From Chthonomonas sp. UBA2387 (GTDB lineage: Bacteria; Armatimonadota; Fimbriimonadia; Fimbriimonadales; Fimbriimonadaceae): a stretch of 14,590 nucleotides of DNA. The stretch is from the NCBI GenBank assembly GCA_002343445.1, contig DDSP01000012.1:51207-65796 (forward strand), read 5' to 3'. The position numbers were made by a program, and so were the translations under genes. The notes below the pieces were generated by a model, which was given only the letters and a program-made list of their open reading frames with translations, was not told the origin of the DNA and ran no database searches. Shown here piece after piece: positions 7,314 to 14,325 of this stretch (the stretch's first letter is position 1; each line of letters begins with the position of its first letter).

Positions 7314-7314
7314 G

Positions 7315-8232
7315 TTAGTTGCCTCCCACCCGCTCGAGGCTGAGCCAGAGCCGCAGGCCCATCGCAAGGGCGCCGAGTCCGATGCCGAAGTCAATGGCGC
7401 GAATGCCGGGCGTTTGGAGGTTGTCGCGAATGAATCCCGCCACCGAACTCAGGGTGAAGTTCATGACGAAGGCGTTGTCTTTGCCGAAGCTCTCGATCAT
7501 GCCGTCCCACGTGACGACCACCGCACCCATCAAGTTGAGCATGGCGATCAAGGCGGCACACAGGAGGATCGTCGCCTCGACGGACCGGATGCGGAACGCG
7601 CGGTAGGCGGCTGAGAGGATGAAGAACGCGATGAGGGAGAACATCGCGGCCTCCATGACCTGCAACATGCCGTCGAACAACAGATCCTTGCCGTAAGCGG
7701 CGAGAGGCCACGCCTCGTCCACCTTGGCGCCGCCGAGATCGAGGCGCGTTTTCCAGTCCCAATAGCCGAACGTGGCCATGGCGACCATGCTGACGAGAAG
7801 CACGACGCTGAAAGGCCAGTCGTTCTGCTTCTTGGCCACGCGCATCAGGTGGATGCGGACCAGCGAGAACACACCCAAGCCCAAGATGAAGGCAGTCAGG
7901 ATGTTCGAGAAGTTCGAGACGACCGGGATGGCGTCGGCCAGCCAGAACGAAACGTCCTGAACGAAGCCCCTGGGCCGCTGCTCGTGGGGCGTTTGCGAGT
8001 CAATCGGCTTGGGGAACAGGAACACCAGCACCCAGAACAAACCGGCGAGGAAGATGAACGCGCCGCTGATGGGGCGACGGAGCCGCGTGGGCGCGGCGAT
8101 CAGGGCTGCCAGAAGGCCGAATCCAGCCAACATGGCAATGCCCACTTTCATCCAGATCTCCGGCGTTCCGGCCGGAGCGTTCCACATGTTCAGGGCGGGA
8201 GCGGCGGGAGCCTGCGCAAGCCAAGGAATCAC
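7315..8232 (-). CDS. Polytopic membrane protein of the DUF6754 operon (about seven helices)
   Basis: Unrecognised integral membrane protein, 305 residues from a GTG at 8232. Hydrophobic helices lie at about 26-47, 56-73, 110-130, 139-157, 189-210, 219-239 and 279-298. A loop rich in charge and proline (74-95, PKPIDSQTPHEQRPRG) separates helices 2 and 3. Another (160-188, DWKTRLDLGG..DEAWPL) separates helices 4 and 5. The GTG overlaps the upstream TGA as GTGA and has GGAGG six bases before it, a typical translational-coupling arrangement. The longer frame from an ATG at 8256 would place that GGAGG inside the coding region and lacks its own site. No catalytic motif was seen. With the neighbouring four genes it probably forms a membrane complex; transport, sensing or envelope-assembly roles are all open. 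Confidence 0.87.
   Translation of the reverse strand: MIPWLAQAPAAPALNMWNAPAGTPEIWMKVGIAMLAGFGLLAALIAAPTRLRRPISGAFIFLAGLFWVLVFLFPKPIDSQTPHEQRPRGFVQDVSFWLADAIPVVSNFSNILTAFILGLGVFSLVRIHLMRVAKKQNDWPFSVVLLVSMVAMATFGYWDWKTRLDLGGAKVDEAWPLAAYGKDLLFDGMLQVMEAAMFSLIAFFILSAAYRAFRIRSVEATILLCAALIAMLNLMGAVVVTWDGMIESFGKDNAFVMNFTLSSVAGFIRDNLQTPGIRAIDFGIGLGALAMGLRLWLSLERVGGN
7322..7327 (-). promoter_or_regulatory. Ribosome binding site of the bitopic protein gene
   Basis: GGGAGG on the minus strand lies eight bases before the ATG at 7313, inside the last codons of the upstream gene. The upstream stop and this ATG are separated by one base (TAA-C-ATG). This supports the 309-residue form. Confidence 0.8.
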
Positions 8233-9101
8233 TGCGTGCCTCCAGCCGGCTTCCATTCCGGCTTCTTGGGGCTGAAGAGGTCTGTGATCATCTTCTCATC
8301 GGCCTTGAGGGCCCTCGTTTGCCCTTCGTTGGCTTCGTCGGGGACGCGCTTCAAGCCGTCCGCCGAGTTCACCAGAGCACCGAGCAAAATGGTGGCAGCG
8401 ATGGCCAACTTCGACCAATCCTGCCCGACGAGGCTTCCCACCAGCACCGGTTGGCGGCTGAGGTAGGCGCTCGCGGCGTAGAACTCGTCGCCGATCAGAA
8501 CGTAGTCGCACGCGGCGACGAAGAATGGCGTCTGGGTGATTTCGGTCGAACACGCCACCTGGATCGCGCCGATCGAGTTCAGCGTTTCGGCGAGGATCAA
8601 GGACTCGGCGAAGAACTCGCCCATCAGAAAGGCGGCAGCGGTCCGCTCGCGAAGGATGATGCCCGAGACGCCGGCGGCGAAGGCGAACTGCCTGTCTGAA
8701 ATGAAGCGCACCGAGTCGGGATCGTAGTTTTCGGGGACGCCCTCGGTCTGGTACACGTCGCGGATGATCTCCTGCGCCACCGTGTAGACGGCGGGGTCGA
8801 GACAGCAGAGCCGGATCGGGTTCGCGAACTTGGCCGCCGTCTTGGTGACGTAGGCGAAAATCTGGAGCGCCTGAACCGAGATCGCGTTCAGCGTACCGAT
8901 GCCTGGCACCATCAACACGGGCTTGCCCATCTCGGTGGCACGCCCGATCGAGTCGTCAATGGCGTTCAGACCCGGGATGCGCCGGATGAACAGCTTGCCG
9001 CTGGTCTTCCGAGCGCGATAGATGTTCAACAGGATGAAGCCGGCCACCATCAGCGTGAACACCACGCCCAGCCATCCTTTCTCGTAATAGACGCCGTCCA
9101 T
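8229..9101 (-). CDS. DUF6754 domain membrane protein
   Basis: Matches in style the DUF6754 family of bacterial proteins of unknown function (recognised from memory, not by search). 290 residues: TM1 at about 10-28 followed by basic YRARKTSGKLFIRR (inside), a cytosolic alpha/beta domain (about 40-228) and a second hydrophobic segment (about 231-247) with a charged C-terminal tail. Family-like motifs include IPGLNAIDDSIGRATEMGKP (42-61), NYDPDSVRFIS (125-135), AGVSGIILRE (143-152), FFAESLILAE (163-172) and DYVLIGDEFYAASAYLSRQP (199-218). These suggest a domain that senses or processes something at the inner membrane face, but no nucleotide-binding or catalytic signature is recognisable. First gene of the operon; its ATG at 9101 has no strong ribosome binding site, so a short leader is likely. 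It diverges from the glycosidase gene. Confidence 0.88.
   Translation of the reverse strand: MDGVYYEKGWLGVVFTLMVAGFILLNIYRARKTSGKLFIRRIPGLNAIDDSIGRATEMGKPVLMVPGIGTLNAISVQALQIFAYVTKTAAKFANPIRLCCLDPAVYTVAQEIIRDVYQTEGVPENYDPDSVRFISDRQFAFAAGVSGIILRERTAAAFLMGEFFAESLILAETLNSIGAIQVACSTEITQTPFFVAACDYVLIGDEFYAASAYLSRQPVLVGSLVGQDWSKLAIAATILLGALVNSADGLKRVPDEANEGQTRALKADEKMITDLFSPKKPEWKPAGGTQ
8239..8243 (-). promoter_or_regulatory. Ribosome binding site deciding the start of the seven-helix gene
   Basis: GGAGG on the minus strand lies six bases before the GTG at 8232-8230, which itself overlaps the upstream stop as GTGA. This is the strongest evidence for that start over the ATG at 8256. Confidence 0.75.
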
Positions 9102-9141
9102 GATTGTGCGGTCTTACTTCGCGAGGGGCACGGTCGGTTCC

Positions 9142-9195
9142 TGCACCATTCGCTGCGGTCACAGTCTAGACGCTCAGAGCCCCGAAAATGGTGCA
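9142..9195. promoter_or_regulatory. Spaced inverted repeat between DUF6754 operon and glycosidase
   Basis: TGCACCATT (9142-9150) and AATGGTGCA (9187-9195) are perfect 9-bp inverted arms separated by 36 bp in the 172-bp divergent region. A TAGACT (9163-9168, minus strand) that could serve as the operon's -10 lies between them, so the arms would sit near -35 and just downstream of the start. A regulator site or looping operator is possible; a chance match cannot be excluded. Confidence 0.3.
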
Positions 9196-9273
9196 TTCGC
9201 GGCTGGATTGCACGAATCGCTCGCCCCCGAGTCTGAGCGAAGGAGTTTGGCCGGCGTTCGGGAATCCAACGAT

Positions 9274-11400
9274 ATGCTCGCAACGGCGATCGCTTCCGTC
9301 GTCATGACCTCCGGTTCTCCCGATTTCCTCCTCGACCCCAGACCGTTCACCGCACGCGTGACGAGGTCCGAGCGCGAGGTCGCTGTGGACAACGGGTTGA
9401 TCCGGCGCGTATGGCGTACCGCACCCAACTTAGCGACCGTCGCGCTGGATCGGGAGGGTGTCTCACTCCTGCGGGCGGTTGGCCCCGAGGCTACCGTCAC
9501 GCTGGATGGCAAGACGTACGCCGTCGGCGGACTGAGTGGCCAGCCCAACCGGGCGTTCCTATCCAAAACCTGGCTCGATGGACTCTTGGCCGACCCAGCC
9601 GCGTTCCAATTGATCGGCGTCTCGGAAGGACCGATCCAGGAGCGGTTCGCATGGAAGCGGGTCCGCCATGCCGCGCCGGATGCCCAGTGGCCACCCAAAG
9701 GCAAGGAACTGATCTTCGAATTCCGCGCGGGCGTCAACGGCCCGCAGGGCATCGGAGTCCGCGTGTGTGTGGAGATCTACGACGGTTTGCCCCTCATCGG
9801 CAAGCGAATCGAGGTGGGGAACCAAGGGACGCAACCTGTGACGCTTGACTCCTATCGAAGCGAAGTGCTCTCTCTGGTAGAGGGCGAATCGCGGGTGGAG
9901 CATCGCGGCATGCCCATGCAACCGCCCAACGTCCACGTCGAGACGGACTATGCGTTCGGCGGGGACCAGGCGGCGAACGCCAATCGGTGGATGGTGCACT
10001 GGGAAGAGGAGCCCGAGTACCAAACCCAGGTCAGCTACCTGCTCAAGACGCCCTGCAAGCTCGAAGTGGGACCCAAAGTCGGCCCAGCCCAGACGATTGC
10101 CCCGGGCGGGACGTTCGTCAGTCATCGGACGTGGCTCCTGGCGTTCGATTCGTCCGAGGACGAGCGGCAAGGGCTGACCCTCCGCAAGATGTACCGCACG
10201 CTCGCCCCCTGGGTCACCGAGAACCCGCTGATGCTGCACCTGCTGTCCTCCGACCCCGACACCGTCAAGCGAGCCGTGGACCAATGCAAGTCCGTCGGCT
10301 TCGAGATGATCATCCTCAGCTTTGGCAGTGGGTTCGATATGGAAAACAACACCGCTGAGTACTTGGCCAAATGGAAGGATGTGACCGACTATGCCAGAGC
10401 CAACGGCGTGGAGATCGGAGCGTATTCCCTGCTCGCCAGTCGCCGTATCAGCCCCGACTCGGACAATGCCATCCATCCCGAGACCAATACCCCTGAGGGA
10501 CAGACGTTCGGCACGGCGCCCGCGCTGGCCAGCGTTTGGGGTCAGAACTACTTCGACAAGTTGTACGCCTTCTTCCCGCGCACGGGGTTCTCGTTGCTGG
10601 AGCACGACGGGAGCTACCCGGGCGACTTCGACGCGGCCCCGCGCCCGCCGCTCCAAAAGGGCTACGAGGACAGCCAATGGGTGCAGTGGAGAATCATCGC
10701 GAACTTCTACCGCTGGTGCCGCTCGAACGGCGTCTACCTGAACGTGCCCGATTGGTACTTCCTGAACGGCTCGAACAAGACGGCGATGGGCTACCGCGAG
10801 ACCAACTGGTCGCTGCCGCGAGCGCAACAGGTCATCCACGCGCGCCAGAACATCTACGACGGGACGTGGCGCAAGACGCCCACGATGGGGTGGATGTTCG
10901 TGCCGCTGTCGCAGTATCACGGCGGTGGGGCGGCGGCGACGATCGAGCCGCTGGACGAGAACCTGCCCACCTACGAGGCGCACATCGCGAACTGCCTTGG
11001 CATGGGCGTGCAGGCGTGCTATCGTGGGCCGCGGCTGTACGACACCGATCGGACCCGGGATGCGGTCAAGAAATGGGTGGATTGGTTCAAGAAGTACCGG
11101 GACATCTTGGAATCCGACATCGTCCACCTTCGGCGGGCGGATGCCCGCGATTGGGACGGGGCGCTCCATGTGGCACCGCACTTGCCGATCCGGGGCATGG
11201 CCGTCTTCTACAATCCGCTGGAGGAGCCGATCGAGCGAACGATTCGTCTACCGCTCTACTATACGGGGTTGAACACAACGGCAACCATCGCCATCGAGGA
11301 CAAGAAGCCGAAGCGGGTCCGATTGGCACGAGATGACTCGGTCACGCTCACGGTGAAGATCCCTGCACAGGGCATGACGTGGGCCGTGATTCGGCCGTGA
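9274..11400 (+). CDS. Putative TIM-barrel glycoside hydrolase (alpha-galactosidase-like), secreted type
   Basis: Large carbohydrate-active protein, 708 residues from the ATG at 9274. Residues 1-16 are mildly hydrophobic (MLATAIASVVMTSG) and may be a weak signal peptide. An N-terminal beta-sandwich-like region (about 20-310) has IYDGLPLIGKRIEV (168-181), as in the supersandwich domains of large glycosidases. A TIM-barrel region (about 318-610) follows with FEMIILSFGSGFDME (343-357), GAYSLLASRRIS (382-393), FSLLEHDGSYPGDF (439-452) and YLNVPDWYFLNGSNKTAMGY (488-507). A C-terminal beta domain (about 615-708) ends with GMTWAVIRP. D445 in EHDG and D493 in VPDW are candidate catalytic acids by position at strand ends, as in GH36/GH31-like clans. 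The exact family and substrate are not recognised. The frame is open back to 9100, but that extension has poor coding bias. Its stop abuts the proline dehydrogenase stop. Confidence 0.78.
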   Translation: MLATAIASVVMTSGSPDFLLDPRPFTARVTRSEREVAVDNGLIRRVWRTAPNLATVALDREGVSLLRAVGPEATVTLDGKTYAVGGLSGQPNRAFLSKTWLDGLLADPAAFQLIGVSEGPIQERFAWKRVRHAAPDAQWPPKGKELIFEFRAGVNGPQGIGVRVCVEIYDGLPLIGKRIEVGNQGTQPVTLDSYRSEVLSLVEGESRVEHRGMPMQPPNVHVETDYAFGGDQAANANRWMVHWEEEPEYQTQVSYLLKTPCKLEVGPKVGPAQTIAPGGTFVSHRTWLLAFDSSEDERQGLTLRKMYRTLAPWVTENPLMLHLLSSDPDTVKRAVDQCKSVGFEMIILSFGSGFDMENNTAEYLAKWKDVTDYARANGVEIGAYSLLASRRISPDSDNAIHPETNTPEGQTFGTAPALASVWGQNYFDKLYAFFPRTGFSLLEHDGSYPGDFDAAPRPPLQKGYEDSQWVQWRIIANFYRWCRSNGVYLNVPDWYFLNGSNKTAMGYRETNWSLPRAQQVIHARQNIYDGTWRKTPTMGWMFVPLSQYHGGGAAATIEPLDENLPTYEAHIANCLGMGVQACYRGPRLYDTDRTRDAVKKWVDWFKKYRDILESDIVHLRRADARDWDGALHVAPHLPIRGMAVFYNPLEEPIERTIRLPLYYTGLNTTATIAIEDKKPKRVRLARDDSVTLTVKIPAQGMTWAVIRP

Positions 11401-12318
11401 TCAGCCTTTGAAGAGGGACTTCAGGATGAACATCATGTTCGCCGGGCGTTCGGCGAGACGCCGCGTAAAGTACGGGTACCAACTGTCGCCGAACGGAACG
11501 TAAACGCGCACGTTGTAGCCGGCATCGAGGAGGCGCTGCTGCAGGTCGCGCCGGATTCCGTACAGCATTTGATACTCGAACCTGCTGCGATCGAGCCCCT
11601 GTGCCTTCTCGAAGGCCTCGAGTTCGGCGATGATCTTCTCGTCGTGCGTCGCGATGGCCGGGTAGTTGCCAGCGGCCATCAACCGCTTCGCTTGGCGGAC
11701 ATAGGCCTCGTCGGTCTTGGCCTTATCCGGGTACGCGACCGAGGCGGGCTCCAGGTAGGCACCCTTGACGAGACGTGTCCGGATGCCTTTGGCAACCATG
11801 ATCTCCACGTCGTCGTCGTTACGATACAGATAGCTTTGGAGCACCGTACCTGTATTCTTGAAGTCATTCCAAACCCGGAGGATCATGTCGATCGTACGTT
11901 GCGTGTACGCGCTGCCCTCCATATCGACGCGCACGAAGTTCCCCGATTGGGCGGCCACGCCAAGGACGTCGCGGAAGTTCTGCTCGGCGAACGCCTCGCC
12001 TTGGTCCAGCCCGCATTGGGTCAACTTGATCGAGATGTTGATCTTGGACTTGTGCGGGGACTGGGCGATCCGCTCGAGCATCGCACTATAGGTGGCCTTG
12101 GCGGCCAGCGCCTCGGCTTCCGAGCGGGTGTTCTCGCCGAGGTAGTCGAGGGTGACCAAAAAGCCCGCCTCGGCGAGGCGCTCTGCCGACTCCATCGCTT
12201 GGTCGAGGTTGTCGCCCGCGATGAAGCGATCCACCAGCTTGCGGAAGAGACGCGACCGGCGCACCATGCGCTCCACCCAGCTCGCTTCGGAGACTCGGAT
12301 GATGGCGGATCGCAACAT
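11401..12318 (-). CDS. Proline dehydrogenase (monofunctional, FAD-dependent)
   Basis: Oxidises L-proline to 1-pyrroline-5-carboxylate and passes electrons to the membrane quinone pool; peripheral membrane or cytosolic. The 305-residue length matches monofunctional bacterial enzymes of the Thermus/Deinococcus type. Barrel motifs in order: FLVTLDYLGENT (53-64), ISIKLTQ (95-101, with substrate-site K98), VRVDMEGS (129-136), LQSYLYR (160-166), TRLVKGAYLEP (181-191), ATHD (223-226), FEYQMLYGIR (247-256) and VRVYVPFGDSWYPYFTRRLAER (270-291). The tandem arginines in the last segment bind the proline carboxylate in characterised relatives. It follows khpA by 21 bp on the same strand, so it probably shares the ffh-rpsP-khpA transcript. 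No pyrroline-carboxylate dehydrogenase is in the window. The start lacks a clear ribosome binding site. Confidence 0.95.
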   Translation of the reverse strand: MLRSAIIRVSEASWVERMVRRSRLFRKLVDRFIAGDNLDQAMESAERLAEAGFLVTLDYLGENTRSEAEALAAKATYSAMLERIAQSPHKSKINISIKLTQCGLDQGEAFAEQNFRDVLGVAAQSGNFVRVDMEGSAYTQRTIDMILRVWNDFKNTGTVLQSYLYRNDDDVEIMVAKGIRTRLVKGAYLEPASVAYPDKAKTDEAYVRQAKRLMAAGNYPAIATHDEKIIAELEAFEKAQGLDRSRFEYQMLYGIRRDLQQRLLDAGYNVRVYVPFGDSWYPYFTRRLAERPANMMFILKSLFKG

Positions 12319-12339
12319 GAACGGCTTGGCCGGCGGGGA

Positions 12340-12582
12340 TCAGTTGTCGGTGACGATCTTGACGAAGGCCTTTTCTTTGCTCTTGGCGGCGATGCAACTC
12401 ACCACGGAGCGGATCGCCGAGACCACGCGCCCACCTTTGCCGATGAGCTTGCCCACGTCTTCTTGGGCCACGTGGACGTTGAAGGTCCGCACGTTGCCGC
12501 TGACCTCTTCTTCGATTTCCAGCATGTCGGGGCGCTCGATGACGGCGCCGACCACGTATTCGACGAACGGGCGGTAGCTCAT
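12340..12582 (-). CDS. khpA: KH-domain RNA-binding protein KhpA (YlqC/UPF0109)
   Basis: Small RNA-binding protein, 80 residues, the usual size of KhpA. In other bacteria it pairs with KhpB/Jag and affects RNA stability and cell elongation or division. The single KH fold is clear: FVEYVVGAVIERPDMLEIEE (6-25), a strand FNVHVAQEDVGKLIGKGGRV (34-53) holding the GxxG loop as GKGG (48-51), then helix SAIRSVVSCIAAK (55-67) and the end strand AFVKIV. Its ATG overlaps the rpsP stop as ATGA, so translation is coupled. The order ffh-rpsP-khpA is the common one; what follows is not, since proline dehydrogenase occupies the next position. A longer frame reading back to 12801 is out-of-frame rpsP sequence and was rejected. 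Confidence 0.93.
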   Translation of the reverse strand: MSYRPFVEYVVGAVIERPDMLEIEEEVSGNVRTFNVHVAQEDVGKLIGKGGRVVSAIRSVVSCIAAKSKEKAFVKIVTDN

Positions 12583-12971
12583 GCGCCTTCGCCCACTGCC
12601 TCTTCGGCGACCGCTTCGGCGACCTTGGCGGTGACCTCGTTGTCGATGGCCGTGCTCACCGAGGTGGCCGCCGTTGTTTTGTCGAGATACGCGAAGTCCT
12701 TGCGCGCCTTGGGCCGCTGGCCGAAATACTCGTCTAGGACTCCGACCTTCTTGAGCAGGTAGGCCACGGTCTCGGTCGGCTGAGCGCCGTTGAGCAGCCA
12801 ATGCAGGGCTCGGTCGTTCTTGATTTCGAGATGCTTCGGCTGAGTCGTCGGGTTGTACGTCCCGATGACCTCGTTGAAGCTGCCGTTGCGGCCCGCCGTG
12901 CTCGGCGCCACCACGACTCGGTAAAACGGCGCGCCTTTCGCGCCCATGCGTCGCAACCTGATCTTAACCAC
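12579..12971 (-). CDS. rpsP: 30S ribosomal protein S16 with acidic C-terminal extension
   Basis: Small-subunit protein S16. The conserved core is residues 1-95: VKIRLRRMGAKGAPFYRVVV (2-21), STAGRNGSFNEVIGTYNP (24-41) and NGAQPTETVAYLLKKVGVLD (61-80). A tail of about 35 residues rich in Ala, Val and Glu (from TTAATSVSTAID to the end EEAVGEGA) extends past the usual 75-90-residue length; such tails vary between phyla. The start is GTG at 12971 with AGGAG (12983-12987) eleven bases upstream, a somewhat long spacing. It lies 19 bp after ffh and overlaps khpA by four bases. Confidence 0.96.
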   Translation of the reverse strand: MVKIRLRRMGAKGAPFYRVVVAPSTAGRNGSFNEVIGTYNPTTQPKHLEIKNDRALHWLLNGAQPTETVAYLLKKVGVLDEYFGQRPKARKDFAYLDKTTAATSVSTAIDNEVTAKVAEAVAEEAVGEGA

Positions 12972-12990
12972 TAAATCTGATACTCCTGAG

Positions 12991-14325
12991 TCACCGGCGA
13001 CCGCCTCGCTGCTTCTTGAACCGCTGCTCCAGCTTCACCATCTGCTTCATCCCGCGCTTCATCTCGTTCAATTGCTTGATGAGCGCGTTGACTTCTTCGA
13101 CGGACGTGCCGGAGCCCGCGGCGATGCGCTTTCGCCGGGAACCATTGATTATATCCGGATTCGATCGCTCGCGTGCCGTCATGCTCAGGATCATCGCCTC
13201 GATTCGCCCCACGTGCTTCTCGTCCACCTGGTTCAAGGCCTCCTCGGGAACCATCGAACTGATGCCGGGCAGCATCTTCAACACCTGCTGCAGGGGCCCC
13301 ATTCGACGCATCGTCGCGAACTGCGACAGCATGTCGTTGAAGTCGAGGCCGCCCTTGCGCATCTTGCCCTCGAGTTCCTTGACCTGCTCCTGATCGAGAG
13401 CGGTTTCGGCGCGTTCGATGATGCCCAGGACGTCGCCCATGCCGATGATTCGGCCGGCCATTCGGTCGGGGTGGAACACGTCGAGGGCGTCCACGGCCTC
13501 GCCGACGCCGATGAATCGCACCGGCGTTCCGGTGGCGGCTCGGACGCTGAGCACGGCTCCGCCTCGGGTGTCGCCGTCGAGTTTGGTGAAGATCGCGCCG
13601 GTCACGGGGACGCGCTCGTGGAACGCCTGCGCCACGTTGACCGCTTCCTGGCCCGTGGTCGAATCAAGGACCAGGAACACTTCGCTGGGCCGCGACACGT
13701 CGTGGACTTCGCGCAACTCGCGCATCAGGTCTTCGTCCACCGTGAGACGCCCGGCGGTGTCCACGATGAGCACGTCGAGCATCAGGTGCTTGCAGCGCTC
13801 CAACGCCTCCCGCGCGATCTGTGGCGGTTTGGTGCCGTCCGTCTTGGCGTAAACGGGCACGTCCACCTGCTCGCCCAGCACCTGCAACTGGTGGACCGCT
13901 GCGGGGCGCTGCGTGTCGCACGCCGCCATCATCGGCTTCTTGCCCTGCTTCTGGAACCACTGGGCCAGCTTCGCGCAACTCGTGGTTTTGCCCGAGCCCT
14001 GCAGGCCGCACATGAGCACCACGGTCGGCGGCGCCGGCGACCAATTGAAGCGGACGGTCTCGCCGCCCAGGATGTCGACCAGTTCGTCGCGGACGATCTT
14101 GACGATGGTCTGGTCGGCGGTCAGGCTGCCGAACACCGCCTCGCCCACGGCCTTCTCGCGGATGCGCCGCATCAGGTCCTTGGCGACGGCGAAGTTGACG
14201 TCGGCCTCGAGCAACGCCACGCGGATTTCGCGCAGCGCCTCGTTCACGTCGTCTTCGGTGAGCCTTCCCTTTCGCCGCAGCCCGGCAAAGACCCCAGACA
14301 GGCGGCGCGTCAAATTGTCGAGCAT
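12991..14325 (-). CDS. ffh: Signal recognition particle protein Ffh
   Basis: SRP54 GTPase that binds signal sequences and 4.5S RNA and delivers ribosomes to FtsY at the membrane. 444 residues from the ATG at 14325, typical length. N domain at 1-95 (LTEDDVNEALREIRVALLEADVNF, cut by the usual helices), then the G domain: P-loop GLQGSGKTT (107-115), DTQRPAA (137-143), DTAGR (189-193), TKLDGD (247-252) and GVGE (273-276). The methionine-rich M domain follows (about 325-435; GMGD 295-298, then MLSQFATMRRMGPLQQVLKM and GSRRKRIAAGSGTSVEEVN, which carries the RNA-binding helix-turn-helix). A basic tail ends KKQRGGRR. The frame is open to 14439, but the extra 38 residues are unlike the family. There is no ribosome binding site; a TACAAT box lies only 11 bases from the ATG. 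Confidence 0.97.
   Translation of the reverse strand: MLDNLTRRLSGVFAGLRRKGRLTEDDVNEALREIRVALLEADVNFAVAKDLMRRIREKAVGEAVFGSLTADQTIVKIVRDELVDILGGETVRFNWSPAPPTVVLMCGLQGSGKTTSCAKLAQWFQKQGKKPMMAACDTQRPAAVHQLQVLGEQVDVPVYAKTDGTKPPQIAREALERCKHLMLDVLIVDTAGRLTVDEDLMRELREVHDVSRPSEVFLVLDSTTGQEAVNVAQAFHERVPVTGAIFTKLDGDTRGGAVLSVRAATGTPVRFIGVGEAVDALDVFHPDRMAGRIIGMGDVLGIIERAETALDQEQVKELEGKMRKGGLDFNDMLSQFATMRRMGPLQQVLKMLPGISSMVPEEALNQVDEKHVGRIEAMILSMTARERSNPDIINGSRRKRIAAGSGTSVEEVNALIKQLNEMKRGMKQMVKLEQRFKKQRGGRR

Noticed and set aside
9100..9273. Extension of the glycosidase to an ATG at 9100
   Set aside because: It would overlap the DUF6754 start codon and consume the whole divergent promoter region; codon bias is poor and no signal sequence results.
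9559..11181. 540-codon open frame antisense to the glycosidase
   Set aside because: Shadow composition (HVHADAVRD-like runs), no motif, and the sense-strand protein is motif-rich.
12583..12801. N-terminal extension of the KH protein
   Set aside because: The added residues are an out-of-frame reading of rpsP, very Arg/Gly-rich; the ATGA overlap gives the normal 80-residue protein.
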